Below, piece after piece: positions 6,442-13,023 of a stretch of DNA of 15,921 nt (the first letter of the stretch is position 1; every line of letters starts with the position of its first letter). A program made the position numbers and the translations under genes. The stretch is taken from contig JBDUDK010000141.1 in the NCBI GenBank assembly GCA_040002995.1, positions 1 through 15,921 on the forward strand, written 5' to 3'. This stretch comes from JBDUDK01 sp040002995. Its GTDB lineage: Bacteria > Actinomycetota > Acidimicrobiia > Acidimicrobiales > Ilumatobacteraceae. The notes below the pieces were generated by a model. It saw only the letters and a program-made list of their open reading frames with translations. It did no database searches and was not told the origin of the DNA.

Positions 6442-7383
6442 ATGTTTCCAAACGTCTTTTCGCCGCGACGCGCCGCGGGTCTCGCTGTAATCGCTGTGCT
6501 CGCGATCACGGCCTGCGGCTCTTCTACGTCCACAACCGCGACCAACTCGGCCTCCCCCAACGACAGCCCGATGGGATCCATGGACCACGGGTCGATGGAT
6601 ACGTCCACGGGCCCGATGAGCAACGACTCAAGTGCCACGTCGATGACTGGCATGGACATGCCCATCACCGACGGCACAAAGGCCGAGGCCGGTGGTTATG
6701 TCCTGCGCCTCGGTAACACGAGCCTTACGGCGGGCGTCCAGTGGCAACTGGTTTTCCAGATCAGCGGACCCGGAGGCACGACCCCCGAGGGTTTCGCGAT
6801 CGAGCAGACCAAGCCCCTGCATCTCATCGTGGTGCGCTCCGATCTCACTGGCTATCAGCACCTTCATCCGACCGAGGCGCCCGACGGGATGTGGTCGGTG
6901 CCGGTCACGTTTCCCAACGGGGGCACCTGGCGTGCCATCGCCGACTTCACCCCGATCGCGGGAGGCGCTAACCAAGCGCGAACCGTCCTTGGTGACAACG
7001 TCAACGTGGCCGGCGAAGGCACCGACCAAGCACTCCCCGGCCCGTCGAAAACTGCGGACGTCGACGGCTACGCCGTCACCATGACAGGTGATCTCGGCGC
7101 CGGCGAGGAGCTTCCGTTGACGTTCTCGATCACGAAGGCGGGTCAACCGGTCGACACCCTCGAGCCCTATCTCGGTGCGTTTGGTCACCTCGTCGCTTTG
7201 CGCCGTGACGACTTGGCCTACACGCACCTTCACCCCTCGGCAGAGGCCCTCCCGGGGTCGATGGCAGGGCCGACTGTCGACTTCGTGGCATCCGTGCCGT
7301 CGATGGCCACCTACCGGCTCTTCCTCCAATTCCAAGTCGACGGCAAGGTCCATACCGCCGAGTTCACGGCCTCCGCGATCTAA
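6442..7383 (+). CDS. Met/His-rich lipoprotein with duplicated histidine motif
   Basis: A 313-residue secreted lipoprotein. The signal peptide ends in a lipobox with LAITAC (C25). A low-complexity Met-rich stretch (44-73) contains M44, M47, H49, M52, M59, M68, M71 and M73, typical of extracytoplasmic copper-binding segments. The folded part looks like two beta-rich repeats. The first has H127, H140 and H142 (LHLIVV, then YQHLHP). The second has H249, H262 and H264 (GHLVAL, then YTHLHP) with identical spacing. The ATG at 6442 has AAGGAG at 6429-6434, 7 bases upstream. A much longer in-frame extension upstream crosses the hairpins and lacks a signal peptide, so it is rejected. The likely role is binding or buffering copper outside the membrane; this is inferred, and I cannot name the family. 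Confidence 0.88.
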   Translation: MFPNVFSPRRAAGLAVIAVLAITACGSSTSTTATNSASPNDSPMGSMDHGSMDTSTGPMSNDSSATSMTGMDMPITDGTKAEAGGYVLRLGNTSLTAGVQWQLVFQISGPGGTTPEGFAIEQTKPLHLIVVRSDLTGYQHLHPTEAPDGMWSVPVTFPNGGTWRAIADFTPIAGGANQARTVLGDNVNVAGEGTDQALPGPSKTADVDGYAVTMTGDLGAGEELPLTFSITKAGQPVDTLEPYLGAFGHLVALRRDDLAYTHLHPSAEALPGSMAGPTVDFVASVPSMATYRLFLQFQVDGKVHTAEFTASAI

Positions 7384-7453
7384 GCCGATGGCCATCGCCG
7401 GCGCGGTCGCGTTTGCCTAGCGCGCTTGTGTTGCCGTGTGGGCGAAGCCGTCT

Positions 7454-8203
7454 CTAGTCGACGTCGCGGCTAGAGATTGCGAGCGAGCCCCCAACCGACA
7501 CAGCGGCCGCGTAGAGCGCCAGTAGGACGAGCCCGACCATCGGCCCCAGCAACGTATTCGGGTCCTGGCCGGTGATCGCTTTTCCCGCGGCGCCGGGCAG
7601 GAGCCGCCCGACGTCGCCGACGCCCGCGATGTCGCCGACCAGCAGGTTCTCGACAAACAAAAGCCAGGCGCAGATTCCGATAAGCGTCGGCACCTGATTG
7701 CGAACGACGGCGCCCAGACCCACGCCGATCGCCGCCCATAGCGCCGCCGCTGCCGCGCTCCCCGCGATCAGGAGCGCGTAGTCGCCGGCGTCGAGCCGAA
7801 CGTCGATCCCGCGCGCCCCGAGCACCGCCGTGCCCACACCCGCCGCGATGGCTCCGGCGACGAGCCCGAATCCGGTCCCGATGAGCATGCTCGCCCAGAC
7901 CTTCGCGGCCACGACCCGGCGGCGCTGAGGGGTGACGAGAAACGTCGGCCTGATCGTGCCGTGACGGATTTCGCCCGTGATCGAGAGCGCGCCGAGCAGG
8001 GCAGCGAAGAGCGCGCCGAGGACCTCACCCCAACCGAACACGATCGTGAGCTGTTTCGACGCGCTTTCAAGGTCCTCAGCCTTCAGCCCGAAGCCGTGTA
8101 GGAGCACCACGAATAGGACGAGGCCGACCATGGCACCGAACAGCGATCGGACGGTTCGGGTCGAGCGCTGCTTTAACAGCTCGGCGCGCAGGGCGTTACT
8201 CAA
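7454..8203 (-). CDS. ABC-2 type transporter permease
   Basis: A 249-residue integral membrane protein with about six hydrophobic segments. It has the layout of ABC-2 permeases: an N-terminal MSNALRAELLKQRSTRT, a first span at about 21-36, and the middle motif ITGEIRHGTIRPTFLVTPQRR, common in bacitracin- and lantibiotic-export type permeases. The start is TTG at 8203, overlapping the upstream ATPase stop (TTGA), with AGGAGGGAG just ahead. It pairs with the ATPase to form an exporter. It is the last gene of the operon under the TetR-facing promoter, and is convergent with the lipoprotein gene 70 bases away. The substrate is unknown. Confidence 0.88.
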   Translation of the reverse strand: MSNALRAELLKQRSTRTVRSLFGAMVGLVLFVVLLHGFGLKAEDLESASKQLTIVFGWGEVLGALFAALLGALSITGEIRHGTIRPTFLVTPQRRRVVAAKVWASMLIGTGFGLVAGAIAAGVGTAVLGARGIDVRLDAGDYALLIAGSAAAAALWAAIGVGLGAVVRNQVPTLIGICAWLLFVENLLVGDIAGVGDVGRLLPGAAGKAITGQDPNTLLGPMVGLVLLALYAAAVSVGGSLAISSRDVD

Positions 8204-9015
8204 GACTCCCTCCTGGCGGTCAGGCAGAGATACACCTCCTCGAGCGTTTGACCGTCGCTTGTGAGTTCGTCGAGCCGCGCGTCCGCGACGAGGCGCCCGC
8301 GATCGATGATCATCACGTGGTCGACCGCCTGCGCCACCTCGGCCAGCACGTGGCTCGAGACGAGCACGGTGCGGCCCCCCGCCGCGAAGCTGCGCAGGAA
8401 GCTGCGTAGCCAGTGGACACCCGCCGGATCGAGCCCGTTCGAGGGCTCGTCGAGGACAAGCAGCTCGGGGTCGCCGAGCAGCGCCGCCGCGAGTCCGAGC
8501 CGCTGTCGCATCCCGAGCGAATAGGTCTTCACCCGCCGGCTGGCGTCTTTGGCCGCGAGCTCGACCAGCTCCAACACCTCATTGACGCGGCTCGGCGGGA
8601 GCTCCGCAGCCAACGCGAGCACCCGCAGATGGTCGGCCCCAGAGCGTCCGGGATCAAAGTCTCTTGACTCGAGCACTGCCCCGGCCCGCCGCGCCGCCTG
8701 GTCAAGGTCGCGGTAGCGACGGCCCAAGACGAGCGCTTCACCACCGGTTGGCTCGGCAAGCCCGAGCAACAAACGCAGGGTGGTCGTCTTGCCCGCACCG
8801 TTAGGGCCGAGGAAGCCGGTGATGGTGCCCGCCCGTATTGAGAACGTGAGGTCGTCGACGGCGATGACCTCGCCATAGCGCTTGCTCAGCCTCTGAACGC
8901 TGATGACCGCGTCGCGAGGATGGACGTACGTCGAGCCGACCTCTCGCAACGACGTCCGTCGACCGTCGCCCCGTCGGCGGAGCCAGCCGCGGTCACGCTC
9001 CAAGACCTTGATCAT
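8200..9015 (-). CDS. ABC transporter ATP-binding protein
   Basis: A 271-residue ATPase with Walker A GPNGAGKTT (70-78), signature YSLGMRQRL (165-173), Walker B LLVLDEP (185-191), a D-loop (NGLDP) and the switch His H222 (SSH). The SLGMR signature is typical of the DrrA/BcrA-like exporters that partner ABC-2 permeases. I chose ATG 9015 because AGAGG lies 7 bases upstream. This overlaps the upstream small gene by 23 bases. The first 35 or so residues are basic and outside the domain, so a later start is possible. It is coupled to the permease by a 4-base overlap. Confidence 0.9.
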   Translation of the reverse strand: MIKVLERDRGWLRRRGDGRRTSLREVGSTYVHPRDAVISVQRLSKRYGEVIAVDDLTFSIRAGTITGFLGPNGAGKTTTLRLLLGLAEPTGGEALVLGRRYRDLDQAARRAGAVLESRDFDPGRSGADHLRVLALAAELPPSRVNEVLELVELAAKDASRRVKTYSLGMRQRLGLAAALLGDPELLVLDEPSNGLDPAGVHWLRSFLRSFAAGGRTVLVSSHVLAEVAQAVDHVMIIDRGRLVADARLDELTSDGQTLEEVYLCLTARRES

Positions 9016-9163
9016 GCTCGGACCTCTGGGAGGAGCGTTTCCGGGACCGGAGCACCCGGACAAGCCCTGCGCACAAGGCGCTCACCACGACGAGCACGAG
9101 TATCACGTTCACCACCAGTCCGTGCTCGCCCGGTCCGTGGCTTGCGGCGGCCATTAACAGCAT
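8993..9163 (-). CDS. Small single-span membrane protein
   Basis: A 56-residue product with one strong hydrophobic helix (about 16-35, LVVNVILVLVVVSALCAGLV) followed by a basic tail (RVLRSRKRSSQR), giving an N-out, C-in orientation. Two histidines (H9, H14) precede the helix. The ribosome site is weak (GGA about 10 bases ahead), and ATG 9154 is an alternative start. It sits between the His-rich small gene and the ABC ATPase on the same strand and overlaps the ATPase start. It may be an accessory subunit of the exporter. No family is recognised. Confidence 0.6.
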   Translation of the reverse strand: MLLMAAASHGPGEHGLVVNVILVLVVVSALCAGLVRVLRSRKRSSQRSEHDQGLGA

Positions 9164-9203
9164 GGTGTGAGTTCCGGTCGACCGTCCCGGGCCTCGCGCG
9201 CTG

Positions 9204-9359
9204 TCATGGTCTTGTGCACGTAAACGCCTCGAGCTCAGGCGCATTTGCGCGCGGGCGCGCGAGACCGTCTCCGTCGGGGTCGTGCTCGAGGTGCTGGTGG
9301 TTCTGGATCGTGTCGCCGTGTGGATGTGTGTCGCCGCTCCGCGCGTGTGCTTCGCACAT
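9204..9359 (-). CDS. 51-residue His-rich small protein
   Basis: A short gene with a very good ribosome site: AAAGGAG then CAAAC then ATG at 9359. The product has H5, H12, H14, H21, H23 and H26 within its first 26 residues, plus Asp/Glu (HLEHDPDGDG) and cysteines C2 and C48. It has no membrane helix or signal peptide, so it should be cytoplasmic. The composition suggests a Ni, Zn, Co or Cu binding or storage peptide. It is first in the operon with the single-span protein and the ABC exporter, and a consensus-like promoter lies upstream. I know of no matching family, and the function is inferred from composition. Confidence 0.65.
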   Translation of the reverse strand: MCEAHARSGDTHPHGDTIQNHQHLEHDPDGDGLARPRANAPELEAFTCTRP

Positions 9360-9374
9360 GTTTGCTCCTTTGTT

Positions 9375-9442
9375 GATAGCTATCGACTGGTGGACAGTCG
9401 CGGGAGGTGGTGTCCACTCCGCGCAAGGGTGTCGATGCGCGG
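9375..9442 (-). promoter_or_regulatory. Structured 5' leader with mutually exclusive hairpins
   Basis: Between the predicted start (near 9452) and the His-rich gene lie several inverted repeats. CCGCGC/GCGCGG is at 9419-9424 and 9437-9442. GTGGACA/TGTCCAC is at 9390-9396 and 9411-9417. CGACTG/CAGTCG is at 9384-9389 and 9395-9400. The palindrome GATAGCTATC is at 9375-9384. The second and third pairs share bases 9390-9400 and cannot form together. This could be an RNA switch controlling access to the ribosome site, or a set of protein sites. Confidence 0.45.
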
Positions 9443-9458
9443 TCTCCTGTCGACGACG

Positions 9459-9486
9459 AGTTTACGAGACAGAGTGTCGCTGTCAA
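9459..9486 (-). promoter_or_regulatory. Promoter of the His-rich/ABC operon
   Basis: Reading leftward, TTGACA (9486-9481), a 16-base spacer, then TAAACT (9464-9459). The -35 is a perfect consensus. Transcription should start near 9452, giving a leader of about 93 bases before the His-rich gene. Confidence 0.65.
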
Positions 9487-9500
9487 GTCATAATGTCTCG
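9465..9500. promoter_or_regulatory. Candidate TetR-regulator operator
   Basis: CGAGACA (9465-9471) and TGTCTCG (9494-9500) are a perfect 7-bp inverted repeat around 22 bases that contain the leftward -35. Inside it is a shorter repeat, GACA-GAG-TGTC (9468-9478). Binding here would block the leftward operon promoter and touch the -35 region of tetR. The site is inferred from symmetry and position. Confidence 0.5.
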
Positions 9501-9514
9501 ATACCGACGCCACG

Positions 9515-9520
9515 TATACT
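9515..9520 (+). promoter_or_regulatory. -10 element of the tetR gene (leaderless)
   Basis: TATACT lies 6 bases before the ATG at 9527, and there is no ribosome site. The expected transcription start coincides with the start codon. A -35 is weak (AATGTC near 9492-9497). Confidence 0.5.
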
Positions 9521-9526
9521 TTGCCG

Positions 9527-10126
9527 ATGCCGAAGGTGTGGAGCGACACGATCGACGCGCACCGCCGGGAGGTTCGTGACGCGATCCTGGACACCACGGC
9601 GGCGCTGGTGGCCGAGCACGGGCTGCTGTCGGTGACGATGTCGCAGATCGCCGAGGACACCGGCATCGGACGGGCAACTCTGTACAAGTACTTCTCCGGA
9701 GTCGAAGCGATCCTGGTCGCCTGGCACGAACGGCAGGTCGCCGGCCACCTCCAACATCTCGCTGAGGTCGGGGAACAAGTTGGCGCCGCTGGTGAGCGGC
9801 TCAAGGCTGTGCTCCAGGCGTACGCGCTCCATTCCTACGAGTACCACGGCAACGAACTCGCGGCACTTCTGCATCGAGGCGAGCACGTAGCCCGCGCGCA
9901 GCAGCAGCTCAGCGACCTCATCCGAAACCTACTGATCGAGGCCGCAGAGGAACACGACGTCCGAGAGGATGTCGTGCCTGATGAACTCGCGAGCTATTGC
10001 CTCCACGCCCTCGCCGCAGCCAGCAGCCTGCCGTCCAAAGCCGCGGTCCGCCGACTCGTCACCGTCACTCTCGCTGGGTTGAATCCCCGCGCCGCTCCGT
10101 TGCGCCGCGCATCGCTGGGCGCCTGA
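9527..10126 (+). CDS. TetR/AcrR-family transcriptional regulator
   Basis: A 199-residue regulator with a typical TetR N-terminal DNA-binding domain. The helix-turn-helix reads VTMSQIAEDTGIGRATLYKY (about 35-54) and is followed by the family's Phe-Ser-Gly and a ligand-binding C-terminal region of normal length. The C-terminal half has many histidines (for example H78, H106, H110), which might contact metal, but the ligand is unknown. The ATG at 9527 is preferred over the TTG two codons earlier because of the -10 position. It is divergent from the His-rich/ABC operon and probably represses it. Confidence 0.9.
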   Translation: MPKVWSDTIDAHRREVRDAILDTTAALVAEHGLLSVTMSQIAEDTGIGRATLYKYFSGVEAILVAWHERQVAGHLQHLAEVGEQVGAAGERLKAVLQAYALHSYEYHGNELAALLHRGEHVARAQQQLSDLIRNLLIEAAEEHDVREDVVPDELASYCLHALAAASSLPSKAAVRRLVTVTLAGLNPRAAPLRRASLGA

Positions 10127-10232
10127 GGTGAACGATCTGCACGTCTGGGAAGCGAGCCGGGAGGGTGGGTGCTGGTACGTCGGACCCGCATGGCCCGCCC
10201 CATTAGCGTTGCCTCGTGCAAAGGCTCCGAGC

Positions 10233-10598
10233 GTGAGTCTCCGCCGACCCAATGGCGCGCTTGAGGCCCACGTGCTCCGCGCCCTTTGGAGCTGTCCGAT
10301 TGGCATGACCCCCGGTGAGATCCTCGAAGCGATGGGCGTCGACGTCACCTACACAACGGTGACCGCGATCTTGGCTCGACTCCAGAACAAACGTCTCGTG
10401 ACACGACGCAAGCATGGAAGAGCGTTCGTCTACCGTCCCCGCCTTGACGAAGCAGCGTTGACGGCCAAGAAGATGAAACTCATCTTTTCCGCGGCGGCCG
10501 ATAAGGAAGCTGCGCTCGCACGCTTCGTTGGTGGCCTCTCGAAAGCCGACGCCCGCTCGTTGCGCCGTGTTATCGAGAAGGAAACCGGACGAGGGTGA
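10233..10598 (+). CDS. BlaI/MecI/CopY-family repressor
   Basis: A 121-residue winged-helix repressor. The recognition part is at about 40-69 (YTTVTAILARLQNKRLVTRR, then GRAFVYRP), typical of BlaI/MecI. The C-terminal helices (about 75-121) form the dimerisation region and contain the site that partner proteases cut in the family. I chose GTG 10233, with AAAGG 8 bases ahead; a longer frame from 10128 adds 35 residues unlike the family. The stop overlaps the next gene, an M56 protease, by 4 bases. CopY members sense copper through C-terminal CxC motifs, which are missing here. That points to the BlaI type, released by proteolysis. Confidence 0.88.
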   Translation: MSLRRPNGALEAHVLRALWSCPIGMTPGEILEAMGVDVTYTTVTAILARLQNKRLVTRRKHGRAFVYRPRLDEAALTAKKMKLIFSAAADKEAALARFVGGLSKADARSLRRVIEKETGRG

Positions 10599-11482
10599 CC
10601 TGGCGACTTATCGCTCCAACCGTTCTGACAGCGCTCATCGCCTACGCGGGGTTTCCGTTTCGCAATCGGCTTCACCCAAAGACCGCCACCCGCGTCTTCA
10701 CTGCGCTCGCTGTCGCCGCCGCACTCGCGCTAATGACCTCCCTCGCTCTCGTCGCGTGGGGATTCGTCCTCCACCTGCCCGGGTTGGCCGGGAGATTCGG
10801 TTGGTGCCGCTCGATTTTCCACGTTGACGACACCGTGCCCGCGTTTGTCGGAGTGCTCGCCCTCCTCGGTCTCCTCGCGGCGACAGGTAGTGGCCTTCGA
10901 CAACTTGTTCGTCAGGGTCATTTTCGCCGAGCGATTGCCCACCCGACGGAGGTCGTGATCGTCGACGATCGGAGTCTCGTTGCTGTCGCGGTAGCCGGAG
11001 GGCTCGGTCACATCGTCATGTCCACCGCAATGCTCGAACTCCTCGACGACGACGAGACGGCCGTCGTGCTCTCCCATGAACGCGCCCATCTACGCTGCCG
11101 CCACGACCGCTACCGCTTCGCGACATCGATCGCTGTCGGCGCATTCCCCGTGTTCTGGCCGCTTCGACGTCTTGTGGGCTACACGACCGAGCGATGGGCC
11201 GACGAAGAGGCGGCCCACGAAGTCGGCAACCGGGCCCTGGTCGCGAGCACGCTCACAAAAATCGCACTCGCCATTCACGGGACCTGTAATGAAGCAATGG
11301 CGATTTCCGGCTTCGGGGTGGCCGACCGGGTTCAGGCCCTCGGCGAGCCGCCGGTCGGTGGCGGCTCGTGGCGACAGCGATGGCACGTCGTTTCAGCGGT
11401 ACTTGTTGTGGGTACCGTCACCGCGTCGGTGATCCAACTGCAGCAGCTCATTGCTTTCGCCGCTCACGCCTGCGGCACGTGA
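10595..11482 (+). CDS. M56-family (BlaR1-like) membrane metalloprotease
   Basis: A 295-residue membrane protein with the zinc protease motif HERAH (161-165, HExxH) and a downstream ERWADEEA (199-206) that supplies the third ligand. Hydrophobic segments are at about 5-20, 33-58, 82-96, 174-190 and 265-285. In BlaR1 and MecR1 this enzyme cuts the BlaI-type repressor after a signal. Here the protein ends soon after the last membrane segment, with no extracellular penicillin-binding sensor domain, so the inducing signal is unknown. GTG 10595 overlaps the repressor stop (GTGA), a normal arrangement for the pair. Confidence 0.88.
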   Translation: MTWRLIAPTVLTALIAYAGFPFRNRLHPKTATRVFTALAVAAALALMTSLALVAWGFVLHLPGLAGRFGWCRSIFHVDDTVPAFVGVLALLGLLAATGSGLRQLVRQGHFRRAIAHPTEVVIVDDRSLVAVAVAGGLGHIVMSTAMLELLDDDETAVVLSHERAHLRCRHDRYRFATSIAVGAFPVFWPLRRLVGYTTERWADEEAAHEVGNRALVASTLTKIALAIHGTCNEAMAISGFGVADRVQALGEPPVGGGSWRQRWHVVSAVLVVGTVTASVIQLQQLIAFAAHACGT

Positions 11483-11520
11483 GCAGCGAGCCCCAGTTCC
11501 GTGTACGCCCCCGGTCTGGA

Positions 11521-11784
11521 TCAGTGGAGTGACTCTGATCGCTGCTTGCCCCGGCCTTGATTCTGGTCCCGGGCCAGATCGCTCTGGCCCTCGTGGGCGC
11601 CCATGCTGCCCATGTGGCGCATCATGAAGAACATCATGAGCGGGCAGACCGCCAGTAGGAGCAAGTAGGCGGGGTTGATGCCAAAACCCAAGGCGATGGC
11701 CACGGCGAGTCCGGCGACGCCCAGCATGAGGTAGGCCGATCTGCGGTTCCGGTGGTTGATGGTGACTCCTTCGTATGGGTTCAA
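11521..11784 (-). CDS. Small membrane protein, DUF2933-like
   Basis: An 87-residue protein with two hydrophobic segments (about 17-35 and 38-54) and a Met/His-rich stretch after the second (PLMMFFMMRHMGSMGAHEGQ), the pattern of DUF2933 proteins often found in copper and heavy-metal loci. The start is uncertain. TTG 11784 has GGAG 6 bases upstream, while a stronger AAGGAG just inside the frame would place a start near an ATC codon about seven codons later. It follows the SHOCT gene on the same strand after 96 bases. A metal role is inference. Confidence 0.65.
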   Translation of the reverse strand: MNPYEGVTINHRNRRSAYLMLGVAGLAVAIALGFGINPAYLLLLAVCPLMMFFMMRHMGSMGAHEGQSDLARDQNQGRGKQRSESLH

Positions 11785-11880
11785 GCTCGACTCCGACAGT
11801 GGACCGAAGGTCCCAACTCTGCCGGCTGATCGTCGCAGCCAGTGCTGTAGCGATCCGGCGCTGTCGCGGTGGGGACGTTG

Positions 11881-12105
11881 TCAGGGGCGCAGCGTGTCGA
11901 GGAGTTGGTGGTACTCGTCGACATCGATCTCGCCGCGAGCGAGTCGCGAACGCAAGGTGTCTTCGGCTGTGTTCTGCCGGGGCTCGGCTCCAGTCGTGGG
12001 ACGTCGCAGTAGCACGATGACGACTGCGGCAACGACACCCAAGAACACGAGCATCATCGTGGTCATCCACACCCAGTTCCATCCGTTCATGTCGTGCCAA
12101 CCCAT
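11881..12105 (-). CDS. SHOCT-domain small membrane protein
   Basis: A 74-residue protein: a short Trp/Met-rich start (MGWHDMNGWNWVWM), one membrane helix (about 16-34), then a C-terminal SHOCT motif (LRSRLARGEIDVDEYHQLLD, about 51-70). Such short C-terminal domains often cap small membrane proteins of unknown role. ATG 12105 has AGAGG 6 bases upstream. It is probably cotranscribed with the DUF2933-like gene. Its job is unknown. Confidence 0.85.
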   Translation of the reverse strand: MGWHDMNGWNWVWMTTMMLVFLGVVAAVVIVLLRRPTTGAEPRQNTAEDTLRSRLARGEIDVDEYHQLLDTLRP

Positions 12106-12314
12106 CGTGCACCTCTTTAGTGATTCGAACTCTCCGACACCGCGTCGTAGTCAGGGTACGGCGAGCCCTCGACCGCGACGAGGGCCCTTGGTCCCGAAGT
12201 AGTGATCGTTAGTGCCGCTGGCTCCCCATCCGCGATGGTCGAGGTCGGCAACGGCGCGGACGCAATGTCCCTCGTCGACAACGGCATCGCTGGTGTCCAG
12301 TCACGCATCGCCCG
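12106..12314. other. Stretch without a recognisable gene
   Basis: A 63-codon open frame on the minus strand (12308-12117) has no ribosome site, no membrane helix and no known motif. I do not consider it a gene. No terminator, repeat or RNA gene is visible. Confidence 0.5.
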
Positions 12315-12530
12315 TCAGGCGACTGCCCGGCGAAGGACGTTGGTGGCCCAGGCGAGCACCACCGCGCAGAGCGGGACGAGTACGGCGAAGGCCTGCCACA
12401 CTGCCGAGGTGCCGATCACGCCGTTCGCCAGCGCCCGGAGGCCTCGACGAGGTAGTAGAGCGGGTTGAAGTGGGCCAGCACCCGTACCCACGTCGGCCAG
12501 CTTCCTGACGGTCGGAGGTCGTGTGACACC
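12315..12530 (-). pseudogene. Remnant of an ABC-2 permease, frameshifted
   Basis: Reading leftward, one frame gives GSWPTWVRVLAHFNPLYYLVEA and then runs to a stop at 12416. A second frame continues with RALANGVIGTSAVWQAF and AVLVPLCAVVLAWATNVLRR, ending at the stop at 12315. Joined, they form the C-terminal end of a DrrB-like ABC-2 permease. One base appears missing at about 12440-12442, where an EALRALANG run would be restored by one added C. No N-terminal half is found upstream, so the gene is broken both by the frameshift and by loss of most of its length. Confidence 0.7.
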
Positions 12531-12553
12531 AGCTCGTTTCCAGTGCCCGAGCA

Positions 12554-12631
12554 TCATCGTGTGATGTAGGCGGCAATGACGTTTCGCCACACGCCGTCGA
12601 GTTTGCCGATGCGTTGGCGGACGCTGTTCAC
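12554..12631 (-). CDS. Possible 25-residue ORF coupled to arsR
   Basis: The GTG at 12631 overlaps the arsR stop (GTGA), and the frame encodes a basic 25-residue peptide ending VWRNVIAAYITR. It may be a genuine microprotein, a leftover of a deleted downstream gene, or chance. There is no independent ribosome site and no recognised family. The bases from here to about 12531 hold nothing else recognisable. Confidence 0.2.
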   Translation of the reverse strand: MNSVRQRIGKLDGVWRNVIAAYITR

Positions 12632-12969
12632 GGCGCGAGCGCTGCCCGCAGTTGGTCGAGCTTGCCGAGCACGACGGTCCAGTTCACCCACCGGCCGACC
12701 TTCTCGCCGGTGATGAGCCCGGCGTCGGCGAGGACCTTGGTGTGGTGGCTCACAGTCGGCTGGCTCTTGCCGATCGGCTCGATCAGGTTGCATGAGCACG
12801 CCGTGCCAGCGGAGGCGATCATGCTGAAGAGCCGCAGCCGCACCGGGTCGGCCAGCGCGGCGAACGCCTGAGCCAGCTCGACAGCGTGGCGATCGGTGAT
12901 CGGCTCGGCGAGCACCGAGCAGCAGTCGGCCATGGCCATGGTCAACCGCGTCGCCGTACGTGCTGGCAT
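12628..12969 (-). CDS. arsR: ArsR-family arsenic-sensing repressor (CgArsR-like cysteines)
   Basis: A 113-residue winged-helix repressor that leaves DNA on binding trivalent arsenic. The helix-turn-helix is IGKSQPTVSHHTKVLADAGL (about 66-85), followed by the beta-wing. Vicinal cysteines at the N-terminus (C16, C17) and C58/C60 near the DNA-binding helix match the three-cysteine site of Corynebacterium glutamicum ArsR (C15, C16, C55) rather than the classical CVC site. ATG 12969 has GGAGG 7 bases ahead. It is divergent from the arsI pair, and operators lie in between, so it probably represses both directions. Confidence 0.92.
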   Translation of the reverse strand: MPARTATRLTMAMADCCSVLAEPITDRHAVELAQAFAALADPVRLRLFSMIASAGTACSCNLIEPIGKSQPTVSHHTKVLADAGLITGEKVGRWVNWTVVLGKLDQLRAALAP

Positions 12970-12990
12970 CAGAAAACCTCCACGCTAAGT

Positions 12991-13006
12991 ATTGACATCT
13001 ATCAAT
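12991..13006. promoter_or_regulatory. ArsR operator 1
   Basis: Perfect inverted repeat ATTGA-N6-TCAAT, overlapping the -35 of the arsI promoter. It is the AT-rich dyad type bound by ArsR/SmtB regulators. Confidence 0.75.
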
Positions 13007-13019
13007 CTAACGATACAGT
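12992..13019 (+). promoter_or_regulatory. arsI promoter
   Basis: TTGACA (12992-12997), 16-base spacer, TACAGT (13014-13019). The -35 is perfect consensus and lies inside operator 1. Transcription should begin near 13026, within operator 2. Confidence 0.7.
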
Positions 13020-13023
13020 AAGC

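Noticed and set aside
7386..7397. 12-bp palindrome CGATGGCCATCG between convergent genes, as a terminator
   Set aside because: It has no loop and no T-run, so no support as a terminator beyond its position.
9235..9804. Minus-strand open frames across the tetR control region
   Set aside because: They run antisense through tetR and its promoter. The short His-rich frame has the proper ribosome site instead.
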